64,000 nucleotides of DNA from Elioraea tepidiphila DSM 17972 (lineage in GTDB: Bacteria > Pseudomonadota > Alphaproteobacteria > Acetobacterales > Acetobacteraceae), in NCBI RefSeq assembly GCF_000378465.1, contig NZ_KB899934.1, positions 1-64,000 of the forward strand. The letters are read 5' to 3'. Below, piece after piece: positions 19,264-27,023 of the stretch (the first letter of the stretch is position 1; every line of letters starts with the position of its first letter). Below the pieces are notes generated by a model. That model searched no databases. It was given only the letters and a program-made list of their open reading frames with translations, and was not told the origin of the DNA. A program made the translations under genes and the position numbers.

Positions 19264-20276
19264 GCGAGCCGCGCGCGATGCCGCTCGTGCCTCTGCTCGG
19301 CGTGGCCGCGCTCGCGGCCGTGCCGTTCGCCGGCCTCGGCAACTATCATCTGCACCTGCTGATCAACATCCTGATCTGGGGCTTCATCTACACCGCCTGG
19401 TCGATCATGGGCCGGTTCGGCATGGTCTCGCTCGGCCATGGCGCGTTCCTCGGTGTCGGCGCCTATGTGGTGACGCTGCTCTGGAACACGGCCGGGCTGA
19501 CACCCTGGATCGGTATTCCGATCGCGCTCGTGCTCGCGATGATCCTCGCACTGGTGATCGGCTATCCGTGCTTCCGCTTCCGCATCGTCGGCCACTACTT
19601 CGCCCTGGTCACGCTGGCGCTCGGCGAGGTGGTGCGGCTGACGATCGTCGCGCTGCGCGACCGCACGGGCGGCTCGCTCGGCATGACGGTCGAGGGTGTC
19701 GCCGGCGGCACCTCGCTGCTGGCGCTGCAATTCGGCGAGCGCGGCACGTTCTTCTACGTGGCCCTCGCGGCCTGGCTGTTCGGGCTCTGGGTGTGGCGGA
19801 TCGTCGATCGCTCGATGCTGCGCTATGCGCTGGAGGCGGCGTCGGAAGACGAGGACGCCTCCGCCTCGATCGGCGTGAACGTGACGCGGGCGAAGCTCGC
19901 GATCACCATGCTGAGTGCGGCGATGACCGCGCTCGGCGGCGCGCTCTATGCGCAGTACCAGCTCTACATCAATCCGGAGACGGTCTCGGGCATCGGCATC
20001 TCGCTCCAGATCGTGTTCGCGGTGATCGCGGGCGGGATGTATGTGCAGCTCGGCCCGACCGTGGGCGCGGTGATCACGCTGCTGCTGGCCGAGACGCTGC
20101 GCGTGACGGTCGGGCACGACGTGCACGGGCTCGACGGGACGATCTACGGCCTGCTGCTGGTGCTGTTCATCATCTACATGCCCCAGGGGATCAGCGGCTA
20201 CGCGGTCGCGACCTGGAAGCGCCGGCGCACAGGACCACCGCAGGCGCCGACGCCGCGCGCCGTGGCGGCCCGGTAG
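19260..20276 (+). CDS. livM: branched-chain amino-acid ABC transporter permease, LivM type
   Basis: The 338-residue permease pairs with LivH. It has FGMVSLGHGAFLGVGAYV near residue 55, which is diagnostic for LivM, YFALVTLALGEVVRL, and the cytoplasmic loop EAASEDEDASASIGVN. The ATG at 19260 overlaps the livH stop. It is the last gene of the livJGFHM-type operon. No terminator is obvious in the 198-bp gap after it, and no convincing gene lies there. Confidence 0.9.
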   Translation: MSEPRAMPLVPLLGVAALAAVPFAGLGNYHLHLLINILIWGFIYTAWSIMGRFGMVSLGHGAFLGVGAYVVTLLWNTAGLTPWIGIPIALVLAMILALVIGYPCFRFRIVGHYFALVTLALGEVVRLTIVALRDRTGGSLGMTVEGVAGGTSLLALQFGERGTFFYVALAAWLFGLWVWRIVDRSMLRYALEAASEDEDASASIGVNVTRAKLAITMLSAAMTALGGALYAQYQLYINPETVSGIGISLQIVFAVIAGGMYVQLGPTVGAVITLLLAETLRVTVGHDVHGLDGTIYGLLLVLFIIYMPQGISGYAVATWKRRRTGPPQAPTPRAVAAR

Positions 20277-20474
20277 CCGCGACCGGAGGCGGAGCCGGAT
20301 CGCCGGCGGACGCAGCCAGGCGATGGCGCGGCAAGGGGGGCATGACGATGCCCGTGGCCGCGTTGCCGCTCCGCCCGGACATCGGCGCGCGTGCCGCCCC
20401 GCTGCGCGGCGGCTGGCGTGTCGAATGCGGCCGTCTCGATCCGGCCAGGGTGCGGCGGCGCGTCGGGGGTGTCG

Positions 20475-22436
20475 CTACTTGGGCGCCATCAGCGGCGGCA
20501 TGGCGAGCGCCTCGCGCACGCGCCGAGCGAGGTCCGATTTCCGGTACGGCTTGTCCAGCAACGGCATGTCCGGGTGGCCGCGTCCTCGCGCGGCCAGCGT
20601 CTCGACCGCGTAGCCCGACGTGAGCAGCACGCGAAGTCCGGGGCGCAGGCGCTGGGCGCGCGCGGCCAGCTCCCAGCCATTCATCCCGCCCGGCATGACG
20701 ATGTCGGTGAACAACAGGTCGATCGGCTCGCCGTTCTGCAGCAGGCCGAGCGCCTCCGGTCCGCTCGTGGCCGGCACGACGCGGTAACCAAGACTCGTGA
20801 GGCTCGCGATCGCGTAGGCGCGCACGAAGGCGTCGTCCTCGACCACGAGCACCGTCTCGCGGCCCACGGGCATGATCTCGTTCGGCTCGTCGCCCTCGTC
20901 CACCGGACGTCCTGTCTCGATCGTTCCGGTCGCCGGCAGATAGATCCGCACGGTCGTGCCGAGCCCGGGCTCGCTGTAGATCGACACATGGCCGTTCGAT
21001 TGCTTGACGAAGCCGTAGACCATGCTGAGGCCGAGGCCGCTGCCCTCGCCGACCTCCTTGGTGGTGAAGAACGGCTCGAACGCGCGCTCGACCACTTCGG
21101 GCGGCATGCCCTGTCCGTCATCGGTAACGGCGATCATGACATACGGTCCGGCCTTCACCTCCAGATGGGACTCCGCATAGCGCTGGTCGAGCGGGGCATT
21201 GGCGGTGGTGATGGTGATCCGTCCGCCGTCGGGCATGGCGTCCTGCGCGTTCAGCGCGAGGTTCAACACCGCGGATTCGAGCTGCCCGGCATCGGCGGTC
21301 GCGCCCCAGAGCTCCGGGTCAAGCTGCATCTGGATCTCGACATCCTCGCGCAGGGTCCGGCGCAGCAGCGTCGCCATCGCCTCCAGGAGTGCGTTGCAGT
21401 CGATCTCGGCCGGGCGCAGCATCTGGCGTCGGCCGAAGGCCAGCAGGCGCCTGGTCAGTTCGGCGCCGCGCTCGCCCGCGCGCTCGATCAGGTCGGCATA
21501 GTGCCTGAGATCGGGCCGCGCCCTGAGCTTCTCCTCCAACGTCTCTGCGCTGCCGAGGATCACGGTCAGCAGGTTGTTGAAGTCGTGCGCGATGCCGCCC
21601 GACAATTGGCCGACCGCCTCCATCTTCTGCGCCTGCAGCAACTGCTCTTCCATGCGCTTGCGCGCCGTGAGGTCATGGAAGATGCCCACGAAGACCGGTT
21701 CGCCGTCGTGCCGCGCCTCGCCCACCGAAAGCTGCATCGGGAGGGTCGTGCCGTCCTTGCGCTGGCCGACCACCTCACGACTGATGCCGATGATCCGTTT
21801 CTGCCCCGTGCGATGGTAGGTGTCGATATGGTGGTCGTGCTCGTCGCGGAACGGCGGCGGCATGAGCATTCGCACGTTCTGGCCGATCACCTGCTCGGCG
21901 CTGTAGCCGAAGAGGCCCTCGCAGGCCTTGTTGAACACCAGCACGGTGCCGCGCGCATCGGTCAGGATCACACCGTCCACCGCGGTCTCGATCACCGCGC
22001 GCAGTCGCGCTTCGGTGCCGGCATGGCGCCTCACTTCCGCATGCAGCTCGGCGATCTTGGCCCCGAGTGCCGCGAACCCGGATGATGTCGCGTCGTGCTC
22101 GCGCAGCCTGAGGATCAGCAGCGTCTCGCCGCTCGGCGCGGGCGGGATCAGCACGGCGCCGTCGCAGCGATACGGCCGCTCCGGGCCCGCCCGCGTCGGC
22201 AGCACGAGCTTTGCGAAGTACCCCTCGCGGCTGCCGGAGCAGCGGCCGAGGAAGGCCGCCACCGTCGGGCCGGCGATGGCCGCGAGGTCGTCCCCAGGCG
22301 CGACCGCGATCAGGCGTTGCGCCGCCCGGTTGAGCGCGACCACCGCGCCATCCGGCCGGACCAGCAGGGAGGGTGTCGCATCGGCGAACGCGATCGCGCG
22401 GAACCAGGCCTCAGCGCGCGGCAGCCCGCCTGACAT
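20475..22436 (-). CDS. hybrid sensor histidine kinase with FixL-like haem PAS domain
   Basis: The 653-residue cytoplasmic protein has no membrane segment. A degenerate PAS occupies about 8-115 and a second PAS about 143-262. The second contains RDEHD (His200), then RIIGISR (Arg220), then GQRKDGT. In FixL the haem-ligating His and the distal Arg are in the same context and 20 residues apart, so haem-based oxygen sensing is predicted. The kinase core has the H-box HDFNN (His284), N-box [15 protein letters not shown] and GSGLGLS. The C-terminal receiver has D533/D534, phospho-acceptor Asp578 in FTDIVMPGG, and Lys629. Its start overlaps the upstream Cys-rich output-domain gene by 26 bp. No separate output regulator is adjacent. 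Confidence 0.88.
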   Translation of the reverse strand: MSGGLPRAEAWFRAIAFADATPSLLVRPDGAVVALNRAAQRLIAVAPGDDLAAIAGPTVAAFLGRCSGSREGYFAKLVLPTRAGPERPYRCDGAVLIPPAPSGETLLILRLREHDATSSGFAALGAKIAELHAEVRRHAGTEARLRAVIETAVDGVILTDARGTVLVFNKACEGLFGYSAEQVIGQNVRMLMPPPFRDEHDHHIDTYHRTGQKRIIGISREVVGQRKDGTTLPMQLSVGEARHDGEPVFVGIFHDLTARKRMEEQLLQAQKMEAVGQLSGGIAHDFNNLLTVILGSAETLEEKLRARPDLRHYADLIERAGERGAELTRRLLAFGRRQMLRPAEIDCNALLEAMATLLRRTLREDVEIQMQLDPELWGATADAGQLESAVLNLALNAQDAMPDGGRITITTANAPLDQRYAESHLEVKAGPYVMIAVTDDGQGMPPEVVERAFEPFFTTKEVGEGSGLGLSMVYGFVKQSNGHVSIYSEPGLGTTVRIYLPATGTIETGRPVDEGDEPNEIMPVGRETVLVVEDDAFVRAYAIASLTSLGYRVVPATSGPEALGLLQNGEPIDLLFTDIVMPGGMNGWELAARAQRLRPGLRVLLTSGYAVETLAARGRGHPDMPLLDKPYRKSDLARRVREALAMPPLMAPK

Positions 22437-22932
22437 ACTCCCGTCCCTCCGAATCGGTCGGCTTCAGATGCACCAACACCCGGCATCCCGGGTGCCCGCG
22501 TGCGATCGTCTCCTGCAGCTCCACCTTGGCGTAGCCGAGATTCTCGGCGGCGATGAAGCCGAACACGTTGGAGGTCATCATGCACATCGATGTCCGTCCG
22601 ATCACCTTGTCGCCGAACGGACAGGCGCGATTGCCGAGCACGATGCGGTCCGCGGACTCCTCGATCACGTAGAAATCGCCCTGGATCCGGCGTTTGAGAT
22701 CGACCAGCACGTCGCGCACCTGCGCCCGGTCGAGGCGCGGGGTCGCGAGCGCGGCCTTGTACTGCCCGTCGATCAGCTCACCGATACTGGCGCCGACCAC
22801 GCTGATATAGCCCTCGGCCTCCGGGAGCCCGACCACGTCCTCGAGGGTTCCGGCCAGTTCGCGGATCAGGCTGCGGAGGAAGACGTCGCGGTCGAGCGGC
22901 ACGGGGACACTGGCGATGGAACGGTCGGACAT
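22411..22932 (-). CDS. methanogen-output-domain-like protein with three conserved Cys
   Basis: The 173-residue soluble protein resembles the methanogen output domain 1 family. Key parts are [19 protein letters not shown], then [12 protein letters not shown] (Cys104), [11 protein letters not shown] (Cys117) and [10 protein letters not shown] (Cys150). The Cys spacing is reminiscent of V4R-type sensor domains, so a bound metal or redox role is possible but unproven. The C-terminus overlaps the haem-PAS hybrid kinase by 26 bp, which implies translational coupling and a joint signalling function. A TGTAACC-N8-GGTTACA palindrome overlapping a likely -10 lies upstream, so the pair is probably repressed as a unit. 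Confidence 0.7.
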   Translation of the reverse strand: MSDRSIASVPVPLDRDVFLRSLIRELAGTLEDVVGLPEAEGYISVVGASIGELIDGQYKAALATPRLDRAQVRDVLVDLKRRIQGDFYVIEESADRIVLGNRACPFGDKVIGRTSMCMMTSNVFGFIAAENLGYAKVELQETIARGHPGCRVLVHLKPTDSEGREYVRRAAAR

Positions 22933-22997
22933 GGTGGCGCAACCTCTCCTTGCCCTGGGTTCTGGAATGACCTGATCCGTGCCTCGCTCCCTCTCGA

Positions 22998-23021
22998 ATT
23001 GTAACCATACATCCGGTTACA
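22998..23021 (-). promoter_or_regulatory. palindromic operator overlapping a -10 box upstream of the output-domain/kinase pair
   Basis: TGTAACC - ATACATCC - GGTTACA (23000-23021) is a perfect inverted repeat with 7-bp arms and an 8-bp spacer, of the size bound by TetR-like dimers. On the minus strand TACAAT (23003-22998), a good -10, overlaps the arm nearest the gene, 66 bp before the ATG; the -35 is poor. Repression by steric block is the simplest reading. No TetR-type gene is in the window. Confidence 0.5.
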
Positions 23022-23071
23022 CGCGATGTCTCGTGCGGTGATACTGGGCGAAACCGGTGACATGTCGGACC

Positions 23072-23147
23072 TGGTGGGCCGGGCAGGACTTGAACCCGCA
23101 ACCAAGCCGTTATGAGCGGCCCGCTCTGACCGTTGAGCTACCGGCCC
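23072..23147 (-). tRNA. tRNA with CAU anticodon, probably tRNA-Ile2 (lysidine)
   Basis: The minus strand folds as a full cloverleaf: acceptor GGGCCGG with CCGGCCC, D-stem GCTC/GAGC, anticodon stem GGCCG with CGGCT around loop CTCATAA, T-loop TTCAAGT with GCGGG/CCTGC, discriminator A and an encoded CCA. CAU can be Met or Ile2. The anticodon-stem-to-variable-loop wording (CTCATAACGGCTTGGTTGC) resembles bacterial tRNA-Ile2, whose C34 is modified to lysidine by TilS to read AUA. The Ile2 call is moderate; tRNA identity as such is firm. Confidence 0.85.
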
Positions 23148-23204
23148 CACCGGCCCCAGTGATGCGAGGCAGGGCCCGCGCGCGCAAGCCCCGCGCGGGC
23201 GCCC

Positions 23205-24380
23205 TCACTCCGCCATCAGGCGGCGGATCGCCTCGCTGACCTTCGCCATCGACACCACCCCCTCCAGGTGGCCGAGCGGCCCCGACAGTTCCGCGACCTC
23301 CACCTGCCGCCCCTGCTCCTTCAGCGTCGCGGCCAGGCGCCGGTTGTGCTCGATCGGGAACACCCGGTCGGAGACGCTGGGGACGATCAGCCAGCGCGCG
23401 CGGGACCGCGCGAGCGCGGCCTCGGGGCTCTCGTGCTCCTTGAGGAAGAGCTGGTTGGCACGGATCAGGTAGAGGAAGTGGTTCGCATCCGAGATTCGGG
23501 CGCGCGCCGCCGCCGCGTCGTCGAGCCATTTCTCGATCGCGAACCGCTCGGTCACGGCCCGGCGCGGGTCCTGCCCCTCGGCCGGCTTCACGCCGATCGT
23601 ATCGGCCCAAGGCCAGTCGCGCGCGTGATGGGTGACGATCTTCAGCGCCTCGGCGAGCCCTGCCGCCGGCGCGGGTCCGCCATAGTAGTCGCCGCCCTTC
23701 CAGTTCGGATCGAGCCGGATCGGCGCGGCCCAGATGTCGAGCCAGCCGATGATCCAGGCATCCACCCGGTCGGTGCCGATCACCGGCATGGCGCGCGCGA
23801 CCATGTCCGGATACGCGACCGCCCATTCGATCGTTTGGAGCGCGCCCATCGAGGCGCCGGCGACCAGCGCCAGCCGGCGCACGCCGAGATGGTCGAGCAG
23901 CGCCTTCTGCGTCTCGACGAAGTCGCGGATCGAGAACACCGGGAAGGTCAGGCCCCAGGGCCGGCCGGTTGCGGGGTTCACCGTCGCGGGGCCGGTGGTG
24001 ACGGTGTTGCGGTCGCCGGTGTTCAGGTTCACCGGCGTGTCGGCGCTGATCACGAAGTACCGGTCGGTGTCGATCGGCTTGCCGGGACCGATGATCGCGT
24101 CCCAGTAGCCCGCCGGCTGGCCGGCGCCGTAGCGGCCGAAGGCGTGGCTGTTGCCGGAGAAGAAATGCGCGATCAGCACGGCGTTGTCGCCGGCGGCGTT
24201 CAGCGTGCCCGCGGTCTGGTAGCCGATGCGCAGGTTCGGCACGGTGGCGCCGGCGCGCGTGGTGAAGGACGGGATCTCGAAGCTCTGCTTGGTGACGATC
24301 AGCTCGCCCTGGGCCTGGGCCGCGACGGGCAGCGCGAGCGGCAGCAGGGCCGCGACCGCCAGCAGATGGCGCCGGAACAT
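23205..24380 (-). CDS. secreted MetX-like alpha/beta hydrolase
   Basis: The 391-residue protein is homologous to homoserine O-acetyltransferases, with the nucleophile Ser177 in GASMG, an acid in VPSVSDRVFP and His in GHLEG. It has a clear signal peptide (LLAVAALLPLALPVAAQAQG), which methionine-synthesis MetX lacks. A periplasmic hydrolase or acyltransferase is therefore more likely than metX proper. The region around SADTPVNLNTGDRNT differs from MetX lid sequences as I recall them. It is divergent from ppa across 129 bp and stands alone. Confidence 0.75.
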   Translation of the reverse strand: MFRRHLLAVAALLPLALPVAAQAQGELIVTKQSFEIPSFTTRAGATVPNLRIGYQTAGTLNAAGDNAVLIAHFFSGNSHAFGRYGAGQPAGYWDAIIGPGKPIDTDRYFVISADTPVNLNTGDRNTVTTGPATVNPATGRPWGLTFPVFSIRDFVETQKALLDHLGVRRLALVAGASMGALQTIEWAVAYPDMVARAMPVIGTDRVDAWIIGWLDIWAAPIRLDPNWKGGDYYGGPAPAAGLAEALKIVTHHARDWPWADTIGVKPAEGQDPRRAVTERFAIEKWLDDAAAARARISDANHFLYLIRANQLFLKEHESPEAALARSRARWLIVPSVSDRVFPIEHNRRLAATLKEQGRQVEVAELSGPLGHLEGVVSMAKVSEAIRRLMAE

Positions 24381-24509
24381 GCGGTGGATCCTCCCGATGG
24401 TGATGCGGCCGCGGAATGGTGCCGCAGCGCCGGGCGATACCGCAAGGGCGGCGTTGGCCTCGCGGCGCCCGCGCCGCTATGGTCGCCGCGGCATCGTCTG
24501 GAGGTTCGC

Positions 24510-25064
24510 GTGGACATCAACCGCATCGCGATCGGCCGCAACCCGCCGCAGGACGTGAACGTGATCGTCGAGATCCCGCAAGGCGGCGTGCCGGTGAAGT
24601 ACGAGCTCGACAAGGACAGCGGCGCGCTGATGGTCGACCGCTTCCTGCACACCGCGATGTACTACCCCGGCAATTACGGCTTCATCCCGCACACGCTGGC
24701 CGAGGACGGCGATCCGATGGACGTGATGATCGTCACCCAGGCGGTGCTGGTGCCCGGCTGCATCGTGCGCTGCCGACCCGTCGGCGTGTTGCAGATGCGC
24801 GACGAGGCCGGGCCGGACGAGAAGGTGCTGGCGGTGCCGGTGGACAAGCTCCATCCGTTCTACTCCGGCATCCGCAGCTACACCGATCTGCCGGCGATCC
24901 TGATCGACCAGATCGCCCACTTCTTCAAGCACTACAAGGATCTGGAGAAGGGCAAGGAGGTCAGCCTCGGCGACTGGGGCGGCCCCGAGGTGGCGGAGCG
25001 GCTGATCCTGGAGAGCATCCGCCGCGCCGAGGACGCGAAGGACGCGAAGCCCCACTACGCGTAG
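24510..25064 (+). CDS. ppa: inorganic pyrophosphatase (type I)
   Basis: The 184-residue soluble enzyme hydrolyses PPi to two phosphates, driving biosynthetic reactions. It contains YPGNYGFIPHT, the signature EDGDPMDVMIV with three metal-binding Asp, and VPVDKLHPFY. The start is GTG at 24510 (MDINRIAIG), supported by GGAGG at 24500-24504. The length fits family I. The 3' end overlaps the convergent AEC transporter gene by 10 bp. Confidence 0.95.
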   Translation: MDINRIAIGRNPPQDVNVIVEIPQGGVPVKYELDKDSGALMVDRFLHTAMYYPGNYGFIPHTLAEDGDPMDVMIVTQAVLVPGCIVRCRPVGVLQMRDEAGPDEKVLAVPVDKLHPFYSGIRSYTDLPAILIDQIAHFFKHYKDLEKGKEVSLGDWGGPEVAERLILESIRRAEDAKDAKPHYA

Positions 25065-25960
25065 GTCAGCGCCGCGCTCCAGAGTGCCAGCGTCGGCAGG
25101 CTGAGCACGGTGGTCCAGAGGCAGAGCGCGGCGGCGGCACGGATGTCCTGCCCGCCCGCACCGGCGATCAGGAAATAGCCGAGGCTGGTCGGGGTCGCCG
25201 CCATCAGCACGGTCGCCGCGGTCGCGCCACCCGGCAGGCCGAGCGCCGCCGCGGCGATCCAGGCGAGTGCGGGATGCAGGATCAGCTTGCCCGGCAGCGC
25301 GGCGCGCACCGGTCGCAGCGGCGCGAGCGCGAGCGCGCCGCCGCCGACCGCGAGCGCCGCGCCGAGGCTGATCAGCGCCCCCGGCACCGCGCCGCCGGCG
25401 AGCATGGCGGCGAGGCTCATCACCGGCGCCGGCAGCGCGATGCCCGACAGGCGCACGCTCAGCCCCGCGAGCATCGCCCACACGAGCGGCGCGCGCAGCA
25501 TCGCCGCGGCCCCCGCGCGCAGGCCCCCGCGCGTCAGCAGCAGCATGTTGGCGTTCATGGTGCCGAGCACGTCGATCACCAGGATGGCGATCGCTGCACC
25601 GGTCGCCGCCGGATCCGCGCCGAGCGGCGAGACCGCGATCGCCGGCAGGCCCATGTAGCCGACATTCGCGCTGATCGAGCCCATCGCGGCGAGCGCGCGC
25701 GCGCGGTGCGGCGTGAGCGCGGCGGCTGCGGCAGCGGTGGCCAGCATCGCCAGCGCGAAGGCCGCCGGCGCCAGCAGCGCCGCCGCCGGCGGGGCGGCGG
25801 CCTCGACCACGAACCGGAAGATGAAGGCCGGCAGCGCCGCGTAGAGCACGAAGATGCGAAGCCCGTTCTGCGCCGCCGGCAGGGCGAGCGGCCCCCGGCC
25901 GAGCGCATAGCCGAGCGCGATCAGCGCGAAGAACGGGAGGAGAATCGGCGGCGGCAGCAC
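25055..25960 (-). CDS. AEC family transporter (auxin efflux carrier fold)
   Basis: The 301-residue inner-membrane protein has about ten hydrophobic segments and two inverted halves. It contains GYMGLPAIAV, a broken-helix type motif of this family, and the C-terminal MAATPTSLGYFLI segment. AEC proteins export or import organic acids such as malate or malonate; the substrate here is unknown. It lies convergent with ppa and upstream of nothing co-oriented within 60 bp. It is very rich in Ala. Confidence 0.85.
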   Translation of the reverse strand: MLPPPILLPFFALIALGYALGRGPLALPAAQNGLRIFVLYAALPAFIFRFVVEAAAPPAAALLAPAAFALAMLATAAAAAALTPHRARALAAMGSISANVGYMGLPAIAVSPLGADPAATGAAIAILVIDVLGTMNANMLLLTRGGLRAGAAAMLRAPLVWAMLAGLSVRLSGIALPAPVMSLAAMLAGGAVPGALISLGAALAVGGGALALAPLRPVRAALPGKLILHPALAWIAAAALGLPGGATAATVLMAATPTSLGYFLIAGAGGQDIRAAAALCLWTTVLSLPTLALWSAALTYA

Positions 25961-26024
25961 GCGCGCAAACTACGTCCCGGGCGGCGGCCGCGACAGCGGG
26001 GGGTCGCCGTGCCGACCGCGCAGA

Positions 26025-26945
26025 TCAGGTGGCGCGCGCAGGCAGGCCCGAGAGCTCAGCCACCAGCGCGCCAAGCGTCGCGCAGTCGAGCCCGCCACGG
26101 CCGCTGTTCACCAGCGCCTCCATCATTTGCGCCGCGAGCGCGGTGACAGGTGCGAACACCTCGTGGTCGCGCGTCGCCGCCGCCGCGAGCCGCATGTCCT
26201 TGCGCATCAGCGCGGCGCGGAACCCGGGCCGCTCCTGCCCCTCGATGATGCGCCTGGCGTGGTTCTCCAGCACGAAGGAGCGCGCCGAGCCGCCGAGCAG
26301 GGCGGTGCGCATCGTTTCTGGATCGAGCCCCGCCTTGCGGCCGAGCGCCAGCGCCTCCGAGACCGCGAGCAGCGTGGCCGAGACGAGCAGCTGATTGGCC
26401 GATTTGCACACCTGCCCCGCGCCCGAGGGGCCGAGATGGGTGATGGTCCGTCCCACCGCGCGGAACACCGGTGCGGCGGCGGCGAAGGCCTCCGCATCGC
26501 CCCCCACCATGCAGGTCAGCGTGCCGTCGCGCGCGCCGGCCGGGCCGCCGCTGACCGGGCTGTCGAGCAGCGCGGCATCGTGCGAGACCCTCAGCCGCGC
26601 GGCAAACTCCGCGGCGGCGGTCGCGGCGATGGTGCTGAAGTCGATCACCACCGCGCCGCGCGCGATGCCATGCGCGACGCCGTCCGGCCCGAACAGCACC
26701 GTCTCGACATCCGCCGTGTCGGGAACGCAGAGGCAGACGCAGGCGGCATCGGTCGCAGCCGCAGCGGGTGTCTCGGCCCAGCGCGCGCCCGCCTGCTCCA
26801 GGGCTGCGGCCTTGGCGCGGCTCCGCGTATGCACGGTCAGGCCGAAGCCTGCACGGCGGATATTCGCGGCCATCGCGGCACCCATGACGCCGAGGCCGAT
26901 GAACGCGATCGCCGAAGGTGGGGCGATCTCAGCCGGGGCAGCCAT
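26025..26945 (-). CDS. NAD(P)-dependent beta-hydroxyacid dehydrogenase
   Basis: The 306-residue protein has a Rossmann N-terminus (AFIGLGVMGAAMAANI), the DSPVSGGPAGARDGTL substrate-binding block and the catalytic lysine in AGQVCKSANQL. It fits the 3-hydroxyisobutyrate/tartronate-semialdehyde reductase family. Which hydroxy acid it oxidises cannot be told. The ATG at 26945 has a strong GGAGGA site six bases upstream; a longer in-frame reading adds an Arg-rich stretch without family similarity. It stands as a single gene between the AEC and YjbH genes. Confidence 0.88.
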   Translation of the reverse strand: MAAPAEIAPPSAIAFIGLGVMGAAMAANIRRAGFGLTVHTRSRAKAAALEQAGARWAETPAAAATDAACVCLCVPDTADVETVLFGPDGVAHGIARGAVVIDFSTIAATAAAEFAARLRVSHDAALLDSPVSGGPAGARDGTLTCMVGGDAEAFAAAAPVFRAVGRTITHLGPSGAGQVCKSANQLLVSATLLAVSEALALGRKAGLDPETMRTALLGGSARSFVLENHARRIIEGQERPGFRAALMRKDMRLAAAATRDHEVFAPVTALAAQMMEALVNSGRGGLDCATLGALVAELSGLPARAT

Positions 26946-27023
26946 CCCAGTCCTCCGTGCGCGTGTCGACGACGTTCGGGATCGACCGCGCGGCGCGCGC
27001 AAAGTCAACCCGCAGCATCGTCG

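Noticed and set aside
20343-20623. Plus-strand frame after livM with AGGGGGG before an ATG
   Set aside because: The composition is random-like and Arg-rich, and the frame runs into the 3' end of the hybrid kinase on the other strand; no family recognised.
23205-24380. metX for methionine biosynthesis
   Set aside because: The N-terminal signal peptide points to export, which is incompatible with the cytoplasmic pathway.
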